64,000 nt of DNA from Bifidobacterium pseudolongum subsp. globosum (GCF_000741295.1 NZ_JGZG01000005.1:434001-498000), one strand, 5' to 3'. Positions 25,210 to 37,237 are shown, counted from the stretch's first letter. Notes: generated from the letters alone by a model not told the origin. Made by a program: numbers and translations.

Positions 25210-26745
25210 TCAGCGGCGCGGCAAAGCCATCGGGCGTTCCGAAGCCACGATCGGTGACGGCAGTTCGGTGGAGCCCATCAGGTACTGGTCCACGGCGGCG
25301 GCGCACGAACGGCCTTCCGCGATGGCCCACACCACGAGGCTCTGGCCGCGTCCGGCGTCACCACAGGCAAAGACGCCGTCCTGCGACGTGGCGTAGGCGT
25401 CGTCACGCGCCACATTGCCACGGTTGTCGAGTTCGACCGGCAATTGGTCCACGAGCGTCGTGGTGTCCGGATGCAGGAAGCCGACCGAAATGAGCACGAG
25501 GTCGGCGGGCAGCACACGTTCCGTCCCGGGCTGTCGGGTGAACGGACCATCCTCCCCCGGCGCCACCGACACCACCTTGAGGCCGGTCACATGGCCTTGT
25601 GCGTCGGCCACGAACCCTTCGGCCTGCGTGCCGTGTTCGACGCTGATGCGCGCCTCCTGCTCCGGCGTGCCTTCAAAGCTCACGGAATCGGTGTTGTAGA
25701 TGTATTCGCCGCCCTCTTCCATCGACGAGGTCTTCTGGTACAGGCGCGCGAACGTGGGCCATGGCTGGTTGTCGGGGCGGCTCGTGGGCTCCTGCGGCAT
25801 GATCTGGAGCACCGTCACGTCCTTGGCGCCTTGGCGGATCGACGTGCCCAGGCAGTCCGAACCGGTGTCGCCGCCGCCGATGATCACGACATGCTTGCCT
25901 TCGGCGGTGATGTCGTGCACCGGCTGCTTGCCGTAGAAGCGGCGCGTGGCGTCCGGTAGGAACTCCATGGCGAAATGGATGCCATCGAGCTGGCGGCCGG
26001 GGATGTTCATGTCGCGCGGCACCGTGGAGCCGATCGCCACGACGACCGCGTCATAGCTGGCGCGCAGCGCGTCCCACGAAATATCCTTGCCCACCTCGGT
26101 GTTGGTGCGGAACCTGGTGCCTTCGGCCTTCATCTGCTCCACACGGCGGTCGATGAGCCCCTTGTCGAGCTTGAAGTTCGGAATGCCGTAACGCATCAGG
26201 CCGCCGATCTCGTCATCACGTTCGAACACGACAACGGTGTGGCCGGTACGCGTCAGCTGCTGGGCGCACGCCAGACCGGCCGGCCCCGATCCGACGACCG
26301 CGACCGTCTGGCCGCTGAGACGCTCCGGTGGCAACGGCTTGACATAGTCGAGCTCCCACGCCTGGTCGATCGCGGTGACCTCGTCGAGCTTAATCATCGT
26401 GGGCGGCTGGTGGATGCCCAGCACGCACGACGATTCGCACAGGGCCGGGCAGATGCGGCCGGTGACCTCGGGGAAGTTGTTCGTCATCGACAGGCGGTTG
26501 TATGCCTCGAGCCACTGGCCCTGGCGCACCAGGTCGTTCCATTCGGGAATGAGGTTGCCCAACGGGCAGCCCGACATGCAGAACGGCGTGCCGCAATCCA
26601 TGCAGCGTGCCGCCTGTTCCTGTGTCCAGCTTTGCAAGCCGGATTCGGCATGCACGTCCAGCCAATCCTTGATGCGTTCCTCGACGGGGCGTTCGGCTAG
26701 TTCGTGACGTGTGCGGACCTTGAGAAAACCACGTGGATCACCCAT
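25210..26745 (-). CDS. gltD: Glutamate synthase small subunit
   Basis: A 511-residue FAD/iron-sulfur protein that takes electrons from NADPH and passes them to GltB. N-terminal cluster ligands are CMDCGTPFCMSGCP and CPALCESSC. Nucleotide motifs are VVGSGPAGLACA for FAD and IIGGGDTGSDC for NADPH, and VFACGDAGRGQS closes the FAD site. The ATG at 26745 is one base after the gltB stop and its AAGGAG lies within gltB, so translation is coupled. Confidence 0.97.
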   Translation of the reverse strand: MGDPRGFLKVRTRHELAERPVEERIKDWLDVHAESGLQSWTQEQAARCMDCGTPFCMSGCPLGNLIPEWNDLVRQGQWLEAYNRLSMTNNFPEVTGRICPALCESSCVLGIHQPPTMIKLDEVTAIDQAWELDYVKPLPPERLSGQTVAVVGSGPAGLACAQQLTRTGHTVVVFERDDEIGGLMRYGIPNFKLDKGLIDRRVEQMKAEGTRFRTNTEVGKDISWDALRASYDAVVVAIGSTVPRDMNIPGRQLDGIHFAMEFLPDATRRFYGKQPVHDITAEGKHVVIIGGGDTGSDCLGTSIRQGAKDVTVLQIMPQEPTSRPDNQPWPTFARLYQKTSSMEEGGEYIYNTDSVSFEGTPEQEARISVEHGTQAEGFVADAQGHVTGLKVVSVAPGEDGPFTRQPGTERVLPADLVLISVGFLHPDTTTLVDQLPVELDNRGNVARDDAYATSQDGVFACGDAGRGQSLVVWAIAEGRSCAAAVDQYLMGSTELPSPIVASERPMALPRR

Positions 26746-26746
26746 G

Positions 26747-29700
26747 TCAGCGCGCTCCTTCCATAACGTGCTCGTAAGTCTGCTCCCAGACTCCAGGCTC
26801 ATTGAAATCGATATGTTCCCGCTTGGCCTCCTCCATGGCGTGCGTCATCGCCACGAACTGCTTGGGAACCATGTGGGTGAAGCGGGTCTTCGCGTTGTCC
26901 CAATCGTCAAGCAGCGACTGGGCGAAGCCCGAACCGGTCTCCTGGGCATGGCGTTCGACGAGGGCGCGCACCACCGGTTCGCTTGTCTCGTCGAGCGGGC
27001 CGAAGCGCAGCGCGCCGGCCGCGGATTCGGGGTTCACCTTGTCCATGTCGAGGTCGAGCACGAAGACATGGCCGCCGGAGAAACCCGCGCCGAGGTTGCG
27101 GCCTGTGGGGCCGAGGATGACGACGGTGCCGCCGGTCATGTATTCGCAGCCGTGGTCGCCCACGCCTTCGACGACGAACGTGGCGCCCCCGTTGCGCACG
27201 CCGAAGCGTTCGCCTGCGCGTCCTGCCACGAACATCTCACCGGTCGTGGCGCCGAAGCCCAGCACGTTGCCGGCGATCACGTTCGCATGCGTGTCATAGG
27301 TCACGTCGGCGGGAGCGCTGATCACGATGCGGCCGCCCGACAGGCCCTTGCCCGCGTAGTCGTTGACTTCGCCCACCACGCGGATCGTCTCGCCGCGCGG
27401 GATGAACGCGCCGATCGACTGGCCGCCGGTGCCGGTGAACGTCATGTCGATCGTGTCGTCCGGCAGGCCCTCACCGCCGTAGCGGCGGGTGATCTCGTAG
27501 CCGAGCATCGTGCCGAGCGTGCGGTTCACGTTGCGGATGTCCATCGCGATCTGCACACGCTCGCCATGCTCGAGGGCCGGCTGCGCCTGGGCGATGAGCT
27601 CGTTGTCGAGTGCCTTGTCGAGTTCATGGTTCTGTTCGATCGTCTTGTGCAGGATCGTGCCGGGCACCGGGCCGGGCTGCATGAGCACATTCGACAGGTC
27701 GATGCCTTCGGACTTCCAGCGGCGCACCGCCTCGTTCTGGTCGAGGCACTCCACGTGGCCCACGGCCTCCTCGAGTGTGCGGAAGCCGAGCTGGGCGAGG
27801 ATCTCGCGCACCTCTTCAGCGATGAACATCATGAAGTTGATCACATGCTCCGGTTTGCCGGTGTAGCGGGCGCGCAATTCCGGGTCCTGTGTGGCGATGC
27901 CCTGCGGGCACGTGTTCTTCTGGCATGCGCGCATCATCACGCAGCCTTCGACCATCAGGGCCGTGGTAGCGAATCCGAACTCCTCGGCGCCCAGCAGCGC
28001 GGCGATCACCACGTCGCGGCCCGTCTTGAGCTCGCCGTCGCACTGCACGGTCACGCGCGAACGCAGGCCGTTGAGCACGAGCGTCTGCTGGGTTTCGGAC
28101 AGGCCGATCTCCCACGGCGTGCCCGCGTGGCGGATCGCGTTGAGCGGTGCCGCGCCGGTGCCGCCGTCATAGCCGGAGATCAGCACCACGTCGGCATGGC
28201 ACTTCGCCACGCCCGCGGCGATTGTGCCGACGCCGAACTCGGAGACGAGCTTGACGTGGATGCGCGCCTTCGGGTTTGACATCTTCGCGTCGTTGATGAG
28301 CTGCTTGAGGTCCTCGATCGAATAGATGTCGTGGTGCGGCGGCGGCGAGATCAGCTCGACGCCCGGCGTGGCGTGGCGCACCTTGGCGATCCACGGCGGC
28401 ACCTTCGCGCCGGGCAGATGGCCGCCCTCACCGGGCTTGGCGCCTTGGGCGAGCTTGATCTGCAGGTCCGTGGCGTGCACCAGGTAGTCGCTCGTCACGC
28501 CGAAGCGCGCCGAGGCGATCTGCTTGATCTTGCTGCACAGCAGCGGGTCGTTGAGGCGTTCGGTCGATTCGCCGCCCTCGCCGGAGTTCGAGCGCGCGCC
28601 GATCGAGTTCATCGCGATCGCGAGCGTCTCATGCGCTTCCTTCGAGATGGAGCCGTAGCTCATCGCGCCGGTCGAGAAGCGCTTGACGATCTCGGTGGCC
28701 GGTTCGACCTCGTCGATGCTGATCGGTTCACGCGGCGAATCGAACTTCATCAGGCCGCGCAGCGTCATGAGGCGGTGCGACGTGTCGTCGATGTGGTGTG
28801 TGTACTGCTTGAACATCGCGTAGTCGCCGCGCTGCGTGGACTGCTGCAGCAGGAAAATCGCCTCGGGGTCGTTGAGGTGCTCCTCGCCGGTGCGGCGCCA
28901 CTTGTAGTCGCCGCCGGTGCGCAGGTTGCGGTGCGGCGTGGCGGTCCACTGGTTCGGATAGGCCACACGGTGGCGGATCGCCACCTCTTCCGCCAGATCG
29001 TCAAGGCCACAGCCCGCGACACGCGAGACGGTGCCGGTGAAGTAGTCGTCGATCACCGCGTCGTCGAGGCCGACGGCCTCGAACAGCTGGGCGCCACGAT
29101 AGCTCATGATCGTCGAGACGCCCATCTTGCTCATGATCTTGAGCACACCGGTCGACAGCGCGTTGCGCAGGTTGGCGATGGCCTTCTCCTCGCCGACCGT
29201 CAGGAAGCCGTCACGGGCCAGGTCCTCGACGGATTCGAACGCGAGGTACGGGTTGACGGCGGCCGCGCCGTAGGCGATGAGCAATGCCACGTGGTGGATC
29301 TCGCGCACATCGCCGGCTTCGACGACCATCGAGATCTGCGTGCGCGTCTGGCGGCGCAGCAGGTGGTGCTGCACGGCCGAGGTGAGCAGGAGCGACGGGA
29401 TCGGCGCCATCATGTGGTTCGAATCGCGGTCGGACAGGATCAGGAAGTTCTTGCCGTCTTCGATGGCCGCGTCGATCTCGGCGAAGATCTCATTGAGGCG
29501 CTCACGCAGGGCGTCGCCGCCACCGGTGACCTGGTACAGGCCCTTGACGGTGTAAGGGCGGTAGTAGCCGTCGAGCTGCGCCGCGCGGTCGAGGCGCTTG
29601 AGCTGCGCCATCTCGTCCGAGGTGATGACCGGCTGTTCAATGAGGATCTTCTTGGCGTGCAGCGCGCAGTCGTCGAGCAGGTTCGGCTCGGGGCCGATCG

Positions 29701-31315
29701 CGGACTCCACCGAGGTGACGATCTTCTCACGCTCCCAGTCGAGCGGCGGGTTGGTGACCTGCGCGAACTTCTGCGTGAAGTAGTCGAACAGCATGCGGCT
29801 GCGGCCGGACAGCACCGACATCGGGGTGTCGTTGCCCATTGAGCCCAACGGTTCCTTGCCGGTGTTCGCCATCGGCAGGAGCACCATCTTGAGTTCTTCC
29901 TGCGTGTAGCCGAATGCGCGCTGGCGGCGGTGCACCGACTGGTTCGAATGGCTCACATGTTCGCGGGCGGGCAGTTCGGCCATGCTCACCGTGTTGCCTT
30001 CGACCCACTCGCGGTACGGGTGCTGCGTGGCCAGATCGTGCTTGATCTCCTCGTCGGGCACCATGCGCCCCTGCTCGATGTCGATGAGGAACATGCGGCC
30101 CGGCTCCAAGCGGCCCTTGCTGACAATATGCTCGTCGCCCACCTGCGGCAGCACGCCCGCCTCGGAGGCGAGCACCACATAGCCTTCGTCGTCGATCTGC
30201 CAACGGCCCGGGCGGAACCCGTTGCGGTCGAGCAGCGCGCCGACGATCGCGCCATCGGTGAACACGAGGTCGGCGGGGCCGTCCCACGGTTCGATGAGCG
30301 TGTTGTTGTACTCATAGAACGCGCGCACATCGGGGTCGAGCTCGGTGTTCTTCTCCCATGCCGGCGGCACCATCATCAAAATGGCGTGCGGCAGCGAACG
30401 GCCGGCGAGATTGAGCAGTTCCAGCACTTCGTCGAACGTGCCCGAATCCGAATATCCCGGTGTCAGGATCGGCAGCAGCTCGTCCATGTCGCCCAACAGG
30501 TCGGACTTGAGGCGGCCCTGACGGGCGGTGAACCAGTTGCGGTTGCCTTGGATCGTGTTGATTTCGCCGTTGTGGGCGAGCATGCGGAACGGCTGGGCGA
30601 GCGGCCACGAGGGGAACGTGTTCGTCGAGAAGCGCGAATGCACGGTGGCGACGGTCGTCTTCATGCGCTCATCGGACAGGTCCGGGAAGAACGGCTTGAG
30701 CTGCATCGTGGTGAGCATGCCCTTGTAGGTGATCGTGCGGCTCGACAGCGAGGCGAAATACACGCCGACCTCATGTTCGGCGCGCTTGCGCACATGGTAG
30801 ACACGGCGGTCCAGATCGATGCCGGCCAACTCGCCTTTCGGATCGGCGAGCACGAGCGTCTTGAACGCCGGCATGCTCGCGAGCGCCTGCAGGCCCAGCC
30901 CGTTGGGGTCGGTGGGCACGGTGCGCCAGGCGAGCACGTCGAGCCCTTCTTCGTTGGCGATGGTGGTGATGGCCTGTTCCTGACGGCCCGACGCGGCAAT
31001 GTCACGGTCGAGGAACGCGATGCCGGCCGCGTAATGCCCTGCCTCGGGCAGGTCGGCGTCGATGGTGGCGCGCATGAACTCGTCGGGCATGGCCATGAGG
31101 ATGCCGGCGCCGTCGCCGGTGTTCTCCTCGGCGCCGACGGCACCGCGGTGGTTGAGATTCACCAGCACCTCGATGGCGTCGTCAACGATTTTGCGTTCCG
31201 GCTTTCCATTGAGGGTGGTGACCATGCCTACACCGCAGGCGTCATGCTCGGAACTGGGGTCGTACATGCCTTCCGGGCGATGAACCGTCAAATCTAGCGG
31301 GGTTCCAAACGTCAC
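26747..31315 (-). CDS. gltB: Glutamate synthase large subunit
   Basis: A 1522-residue enzyme that makes two glutamates from glutamine and 2-oxoglutarate. It begins with a short propeptide; the catalytic N-terminal amidotransferase nucleophile should be Cys27 in EHDACGVGMV. The central and FMN domains follow, with the 3Fe-4S ligands in CQKNTCPQGIATQ. The C-terminal GXGXG beta-helix region includes repeated GGxxxVxG motifs. The GTG at 31315 has GAGAGG upstream; ATG-free extension to 31432 is rejected. gltB-gltD form one operon. Confidence 0.97.
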   Translation of the reverse strand: MTFGTPLDLTVHRPEGMYDPSSEHDACGVGMVTTLNGKPERKIVDDAIEVLVNLNHRGAVGAEENTGDGAGILMAMPDEFMRATIDADLPEAGHYAAGIAFLDRDIAASGRQEQAITTIANEEGLDVLAWRTVPTDPNGLGLQALASMPAFKTLVLADPKGELAGIDLDRRVYHVRKRAEHEVGVYFASLSSRTITYKGMLTTMQLKPFFPDLSDERMKTTVATVHSRFSTNTFPSWPLAQPFRMLAHNGEINTIQGNRNWFTARQGRLKSDLLGDMDELLPILTPGYSDSGTFDEVLELLNLAGRSLPHAILMMVPPAWEKNTELDPDVRAFYEYNNTLIEPWDGPADLVFTDGAIVGALLDRNGFRPGRWQIDDEGYVVLASEAGVLPQVGDEHIVSKGRLEPGRMFLIDIEQGRMVPDEEIKHDLATQHPYREWVEGNTVSMAELPAREHVSHSNQSVHRRQRAFGYTQEELKMVLLPMANTGKEPLGSMGNDTPMSVLSGRSRMLFDYFTQKFAQVTNPPLDWEREKIVTSVESAIGPEPNLLDDCALHAKKILIEQPVITSDEMAQLKRLDRAAQLDGYYRPYTVKGLYQVTGGGDALRERLNEIFAEIDAAIEDGKNFLILSDRDSNHMMAPIPSLLLTSAVQHHLLRRQTRTQISMVVEAGDVREIHHVALLIAYGAAAVNPYLAFESVEDLARDGFLTVGEEKAIANLRNALSTGVLKIMSKMGVSTIMSYRGAQLFEAVGLDDAVIDDYFTGTVSRVAGCGLDDLAEEVAIRHRVAYPNQWTATPHRNLRTGGDYKWRRTGEEHLNDPEAIFLLQQSTQRGDYAMFKQYTHHIDDTSHRLMTLRGLMKFDSPREPISIDEVEPATEIVKRFSTGAMSYGSISKEAHETLAIAMNSIGARSNSGEGGESTERLNDPLLCSKIKQIASARFGVTSDYLVHATDLQIKLAQGAKPGEGGHLPGAKVPPWIAKVRHATPGVELISPPPHHDIYSIEDLKQLINDAKMSNPKARIHVKLVSEFGVGTIAAGVAKCHADVVLISGYDGGTGAAPLNAIRHAGTPWEIGLSETQQTLVLNGLRSRVTVQCDGELKTGRDVVIAALLGAEEFGFATTALMVEGCVMMRACQKNTCPQGIATQDPELRARYTGKPEHVINFMMFIAEEVREILAQLGFRTLEEAVGHVECLDQNEAVRRWKSEGIDLSNVLMQPGPVPGTILHKTIEQNHELDKALDNELIAQAQPALEHGERVQIAMDIRNVNRTLGTMLGYEITRRYGGEGLPDDTIDMTFTGTGGQSIGAFIPRGETIRVVGEVNDYAGKGLSGGRIVISAPADVTYDTHANVIAGNVLGFGATTGEMFVAGRAGERFGVRNGGATFVVEGVGDHGCEYMTGGTVVILGPTGRNLGAGFSGGHVFVLDLDMDKVNPESAAGALRFGPLDETSEPVVRALVERHAQETGSGFAQSLLDDWDNAKTRFTHMVPKQFVAMTHAMEEAKREHIDFNEPGVWEQTYEHVMEGAR

Positions 31316-31462
31316 CGCGATCACCTCTCTCTGCACAGGGAATGCCCGTTCCCTACTGAAGTTGCCAACACAGGGCACCAACCACCGGCATGCATCCACG
31401 CTGTGGTGTCCGGCAGCCGAAATGGCCGCCATGCACGCATGGGGGCCAACCTTGCCTTGAGC

Positions 31463-31486
31463 ATTCTAGGGGGCCGAATATTTCGG
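31463..31486 (-). promoter_or_regulatory. Candidate gltBD promoter with palindromic site
   Basis: On the minus strand TAGAAT (31463-31468) is a good -10 box about 150 bases before gltB. Directly upstream, in the -35 region, is the palindrome CCGAA-TAT-TTCGG (31474-31486), positioned for control by a repressor or activator. The rest of the 31316-31569 intergenic region shows no gene. Confidence 0.4.
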
Positions 31487-31569
31487 TTGTATGTCGAACG
31501 CCCATGAACGGGAAAAGTGATTCACATAGTGAGAACAATGCCGCCGATGGCCATGTGCCGGCGTATCGG

Positions 31570-32769
31570 TCAGTGCAGCACGGCGCTGAACACGCGTTGG
31601 ATCACGGTGTCGTTGAGCAGGCGGCCGCGCAGTGTAGGGGTGATCCGCCCCTGCGTGCAAGTGACGAGCCCGTCGCCGGTCAGTGCATGGACGACTGGTG
31701 CGAGGTCGGTGCCGGTGCGCGCTTGCACGGCCTGCAGGTCAAGGCCTTCGCGCAGACGCAGGCCGAGCATGATGGTCTCTTCGAGGTCTGCCTGCGGGTC
31801 GATCGACTCGTGGTCGGCGAACGGCACCTGCCCTTCGTTGATCTGCTGCCCCCAGCGCCGTGGGTGCAGCGTGTCCCATGCGCGTACGGCGCGCCCTCCC
31901 CCGCCATCGTCGCCGCCGGCGGGCAGCCGGTAGTGGCTGTGTGCGCCGGGGCCGATGCCCGCCCAGTCCACATTGCGCCAATAGCCCAGATTGTGCCTGC
32001 TTTCGTGCCCGGGGGCGGCCCAGTTGGAGATCTCGTACCACTCGAGCCCGACCGCTTGCGCCATGGCATCGACGATCTCGTATTTCGCCGCTTCGTCGTC
32101 ATCGTCTGGTTTGGGCAGCGTGCCGGCGGCGATGCGCCGGCCCATGGCCGTCGTGGGTTCCACGGTGAGCGCGTAGGCGGACAGGTGGAGCACGCCCAGG
32201 TCGAGCGCCGAGCGCACGCTCGTGCGCCAGTCGTCGAGGCTCTCCCCCGGCGCTCCATAGATAAGGTCGACGCTCGCGTCAAGCCCGGCGGCCTGTGCGG
32301 CCCGAACACCGCGCGTCACATGCGCGGGCGTGTGGGTGCGGTCCAAGGTGCGCAACACGTGCGGCACCGCGGATTGCATGCCGAACGAGATGCGCGTGAA
32401 CCCGCCTGCGGCGAGCCGGTCGATGGCCGTTTCGTCCACGGTGTCGGGGTTCGCTTCGGTCGTGATCTCCGCACCCGGCGCGATGCCCCACAACGTGCGG
32501 ATGCGCTCCACGAGGAAGACCAGGTCGTCCGGCGACAGCACGGTCGGCGTGCCGCCGCCGAAGAACACGGTCGAGGCGGCGGGTTCGGCGATGCCGTACG
32601 CGCACTGCCAGTCATACACCAGTTCCATCTCGCGGGCGGCCATGCGCGCGTAGTTGGCGCGCGACGCGCCCGCACCCAGGTCGGATGCGGTGTAAGTGTT
32701 GAAATCGCAGTAGCCGCAACGCCGCAGGCAGAACGGCACATGCACGTAGACTTCGAAATCGGCGCCCAC
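31570..32769 (-). CDS. hemW: Radical SAM heme chaperone HemW
   Basis: A 399-residue radical SAM protein. The 4Fe-4S ligands are in CLRRCGYC, the expected CxxxCxxC, and VFFGGGTPTVL and GFTRISFGMQS are family motifs; HNLGYWRN and GIGPGAHS are also conserved. HemW binds heme and delivers it to partner proteins; it is not a coproporphyrinogen oxidase even though often so named. The GTG at 32769 lies 7 bases after the lepA stop, so the two form an operon, a common bacterial arrangement. The frame extending further upstream overlaps lepA and is rejected. Confidence 0.93.
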   Translation of the reverse strand: MGADFEVYVHVPFCLRRCGYCDFNTYTASDLGAGASRANYARMAAREMELVYDWQCAYGIAEPAASTVFFGGGTPTVLSPDDLVFLVERIRTLWGIAPGAEITTEANPDTVDETAIDRLAAGGFTRISFGMQSAVPHVLRTLDRTHTPAHVTRGVRAAQAAGLDASVDLIYGAPGESLDDWRTSVRSALDLGVLHLSAYALTVEPTTAMGRRIAAGTLPKPDDDDEAAKYEIVDAMAQAVGLEWYEISNWAAPGHESRHNLGYWRNVDWAGIGPGAHSHYRLPAGGDDGGGGRAVRAWDTLHPRRWGQQINEGQVPFADHESIDPQADLEETIMLGLRLREGLDLQAVQARTGTDLAPVVHALTGDGLVTCTQGRITPTLRGRLLNDTVIQRVFSAVLH

Positions 32770-32776
32770 CGTGGCC

Positions 32777-34657
<1,881 letters not shown>

Positions 34658-34810
34658 GCCATCCTCCTGTATGTATCAAGTTCGTCCATGATTCTAACCG
34701 ACGCGCACGGCAAACGCATCCGCCCCGCACACGTGTGCGCAATATCCGTGCCGCATGTTATCCTGTTCTGCTGTATGTCCTTATAGAACACGTCGTTTGG
34801 AGAAAACACA

Positions 34811-35071
34811 GTGGCAAACATCAAGTCGCAGAAGAAGCGCGTTCGTACCAACGAAAAGGCGCACAAGCGCAACGTCGCGGTGAAGTCCGCGCTCAAGACC
34901 GCCATCCGTCACACCCGCGAAGCCATCGAGGCCGGCGACAAGGCCGCGGCCGAAGCCGCCTACCAGATCGCCGCCCGCAAGCTGGACAAGGCCGCGAGCA
35001 AGGGCGTCATCCACAAGAACCAGGCTGCGAACCGTAAGTCCGGTCTTGCCCTGAAGATCAACGCCATGTGA
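34811..35071 (+). CDS. rpsT: 30S ribosomal protein S20
   Basis: An 86-residue basic protein with the S20 pattern: [20 protein letters not shown] at the N-terminus and [13 protein letters not shown] at the C-terminus. It binds 16S rRNA helices 9 and 44. The GTG start has TTTGGAG upstream. A terminator follows 20 bases after the stop. Confidence 0.97.
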   Translation: MANIKSQKKRVRTNEKAHKRNVAVKSALKTAIRHTREAIEAGDKAAAEAAYQIAARKLDKAASKGVIHKNQAANRKSGLALKINAM

Positions 35072-35091
35072 TCGAAGGCGCCACGCCTTAC

Positions 35092-35123
35092 ACACCCCGC
35101 ACCCCTCTGGTGGCGGGGTGTTT
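35092..35123 (+). terminator. Terminator of rpsT
   Basis: A 9-bp perfect stem (ACACCCCGC with GCGGGGTGT), 12-base loop, followed by a short TTT. Confidence 0.8.
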
Positions 35124-35170
35124 CCATATGTGCGGGCGGTGGCGCGGCGCTTCAGGCCCGCCGACAGTGG

Positions 35171-35992
35171 TCATGCGGGCCGCTCACGGTCCGCTCCCCC
35201 GTTGGGGTCGGCCGGCGGCGCGGGTTCGTCCGCAGCGTCCATGGTCGTGGACGGCACCTGCGCGTGCTGAATCGTATCGGGCCCGTCGTGATGGTGCACA
35301 TGGCGTTTGAGCACGATCCGGTGAGGCAGATGCGCCTGCGAACGCTCGACCGCGCCGGGCAGCTGCCAGTTGAATTTGACCGAGCACAGGCGCAGCGCCA
35401 GCACCAGCACCACAATGCCCACGTCCAGCGCGATCTCCATGCGCATCGAGATCGTGGCGTGGGCCCGCCAGCGCCACACGACCACGGTGAGCATGCTGCC
35501 GATGACGGCGGGCATGATGTACCAATGCCGGTCGCGGATCACGACGGGCACCTCGTTGAGCAGGATGTCGCGGATCAGGCCGCCGCCCATGGCGGTGAAC
35601 GTGCCGAGGAACACGGCGGTGAGGCCCGACGTGTTGTACATCAACGCCTTGCTTGTGCCGTTGACGGCGAACAGGCCGAGTGCGAGCGCGTCGAGGATGA
35701 GCATCGTGCGGTGCAGCCTGCCCACTTCCACATGGATGACCGTGACGACGCAGCCGGCGATGAGCGCGGTGAGCACCGACACCTTGTCGGAGATGCCGAC
35801 CGGCGGCACGGCCCCCAGCAAGATGTCGCGGATGATGCCGCCGCCCAATGCGGTGAGCCACGCGGTGATGACGATCGCGAACACGTCGTATTGCTTGCGG
35901 ATCGCGGCGAGGCCGCCGACGAGGCCGCAACAGAAGATGGCGAGGTATTCGACCCCCTGGAAGAACGGCGAGCTTTGCAATGCGACTTCCAT
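35171..35992 (-). CDS. TRIC/UPF0126-family membrane protein (YicG-like)
   Basis: A 273-residue membrane protein. Two internal repeats of three helices carry the hallmark glycine-rich motifs TALGGGIIRDILLG and TAMGGGLIRDILLN. Bacterial members of this family form trimeric cation channels, and some have been linked to glycine uptake. About 70 polar residues at the C-terminus (rich in His, Pro, Asp) are an extension beyond the usual ~205 residues. The ATG at 35992 follows AGGAG. Confidence 0.9.
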   Translation of the reverse strand: MEVALQSSPFFQGVEYLAIFCCGLVGGLAAIRKQYDVFAIVITAWLTALGGGIIRDILLGAVPPVGISDKVSVLTALIAGCVVTVIHVEVGRLHRTMLILDALALGLFAVNGTSKALMYNTSGLTAVFLGTFTAMGGGLIRDILLNEVPVVIRDRHWYIMPAVIGSMLTVVVWRWRAHATISMRMEIALDVGIVVLVLALRLCSVKFNWQLPGAVERSQAHLPHRIVLKRHVHHHDGPDTIQHAQVPSTTMDAADEPAPPADPNGGADRERPA

Positions 35993-36027
35993 ACCGGCTC
36001 CTCTCCGCATGCCGGCCAGCCGCCGGT

Positions 36028-36087
36028 CAGTGTCGAACGCGCCAGTCCATCGTACCCCCGTACGATGGACTGGCGCGTTCGACACTG
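36028..36087 (-). terminator. 28-bp perfect hairpin after ilvE
   Basis: Two perfectly complementary 28-base arms (36028-36055 and 36060-36087) with a CCCC loop, 22 bases beyond the ilvE stop and just before the TRIC gene. No T-run follows on the minus strand. A terminator by position. Confidence 0.75.
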
Positions 36088-36109
36088 GCTGCCTGCAGAT
36101 GGATGCGGG

Positions 36110-37237
36110 TCAGCAGACCTTCCACATCCAGTTGTGCGGATCCTCGATCTCACCGAGCTGGATGCCGAGCAGCTGGTTGCGGATCGCCATCGTCAGTTCG
36201 CCCGGTTCGCCGTCGCCCACCGTGACGTCGAAGGTCTCGGACTTGAAGCGGCCGATCGGTGTCACAATCGCGGCGGTGCCGCATGCGAACACCTCGGTGA
36301 CCTCACCGGACTTGATGTCGTCGAGCAGCTTGGCGAGTTCGATCATCGTCTCCACCACGTCGTGGCCGCCGTCCTCGAGCAGTTGGATGATCGAGCGGCG
36401 CGTGACACCCGGCAGGATGTTGCCGGTCAGGCTCGGGGTCTCCACATGGCCGTCCTTGTACACGGCCATCATGTTCATGCCGCCGAGCTCCTCGAGGTAC
36501 GTCTTGGTGGCGGCGTCCACGAAGCACACCTGCTCGCAGCCTTCGGCGATGCCACGGTATTCGCCGAGCAGCGAAGCGGCGTAGTTGCCGCCGCACTTGG
36601 CGAAACCGGTGCCACCGGGGCCGGTGCGGAACCACTTGTCTTCGACCCAGATGCTCACCGGCTTCACGCCACCCGGGAAGTACGGGCCGGACGGCGAGGC
36701 GATGACGCAATAGTCGACCTCTTCCGGCGCGCGCACGCCCAGGAACGGTTCGGAGGCGAAGAGGAACGGACGCAGGTACAGCGTGTATTCACGGCGGGAC
36801 GGCACCCACTTGACATCACGTTCGACGAGCGCGGCGCACGAGCCGAGGAAGTCCTCGATCGGCACTTCCGGCAGATACAGGCGCTTGGCGGAGTTCTGCA
36901 TGCGTTCGGCGTTCGCGTCCGGGCGGAAGAGCCACGTCGAGCCGTCGGCATGGCGATAGGCTTTGAGACCTTCGAAGCATTCCTGCGCATAGTGCAGCAC
37001 CGAAGCGCCCGGGTCGAGCTTGAGCGGCGCATACGGTTCGATGCGGCGGTCGGACCAGCCTTCGCCCTTCGTCCAGGTCATGTGCGCCATGCTGTCGGAG
37101 AAGATCTGGCCGAACGCGGGCTTGTCAATCAGTTCCTCGCGCTTGGCGTCCGATGCTGGGTTCTCGTTGGGCAGCACGGTGAAGCGTTCCGCGAGTGAGT
37201 CGAGATACGCCGGGTCATGATGGGATTCATTGGTCAT
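36110..37237 (-). CDS. ilvE: Branched-chain amino acid aminotransferase
   Basis: A 375-residue PLP enzyme of the long class found in actinobacteria and eukaryotes. The PLP-binding lysine is in GFAKCGGNYAASL; ECFEGLKAYR and NILPGVTRRSI are conserved. It makes the last step of Leu, Ile and Val synthesis. The ATG at 37237 is chosen by homology; only a weak AAGAAG lies upstream, and an in-frame TTG further up has no binding site. It stands alone between two hairpin terminators. Confidence 0.95.
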   Translation of the reverse strand: MTNESHHDPAYLDSLAERFTVLPNENPASDAKREELIDKPAFGQIFSDSMAHMTWTKGEGWSDRRIEPYAPLKLDPGASVLHYAQECFEGLKAYRHADGSTWLFRPDANAERMQNSAKRLYLPEVPIEDFLGSCAALVERDVKWVPSRREYTLYLRPFLFASEPFLGVRAPEEVDYCVIASPSGPYFPGGVKPVSIWVEDKWFRTGPGGTGFAKCGGNYAASLLGEYRGIAEGCEQVCFVDAATKTYLEELGGMNMMAVYKDGHVETPSLTGNILPGVTRRSIIQLLEDGGHDVVETMIELAKLLDDIKSGEVTEVFACGTAAIVTPIGRFKSETFDVTVGDGEPGELTMAIRNQLLGIQLGEIEDPHNWMWKVC

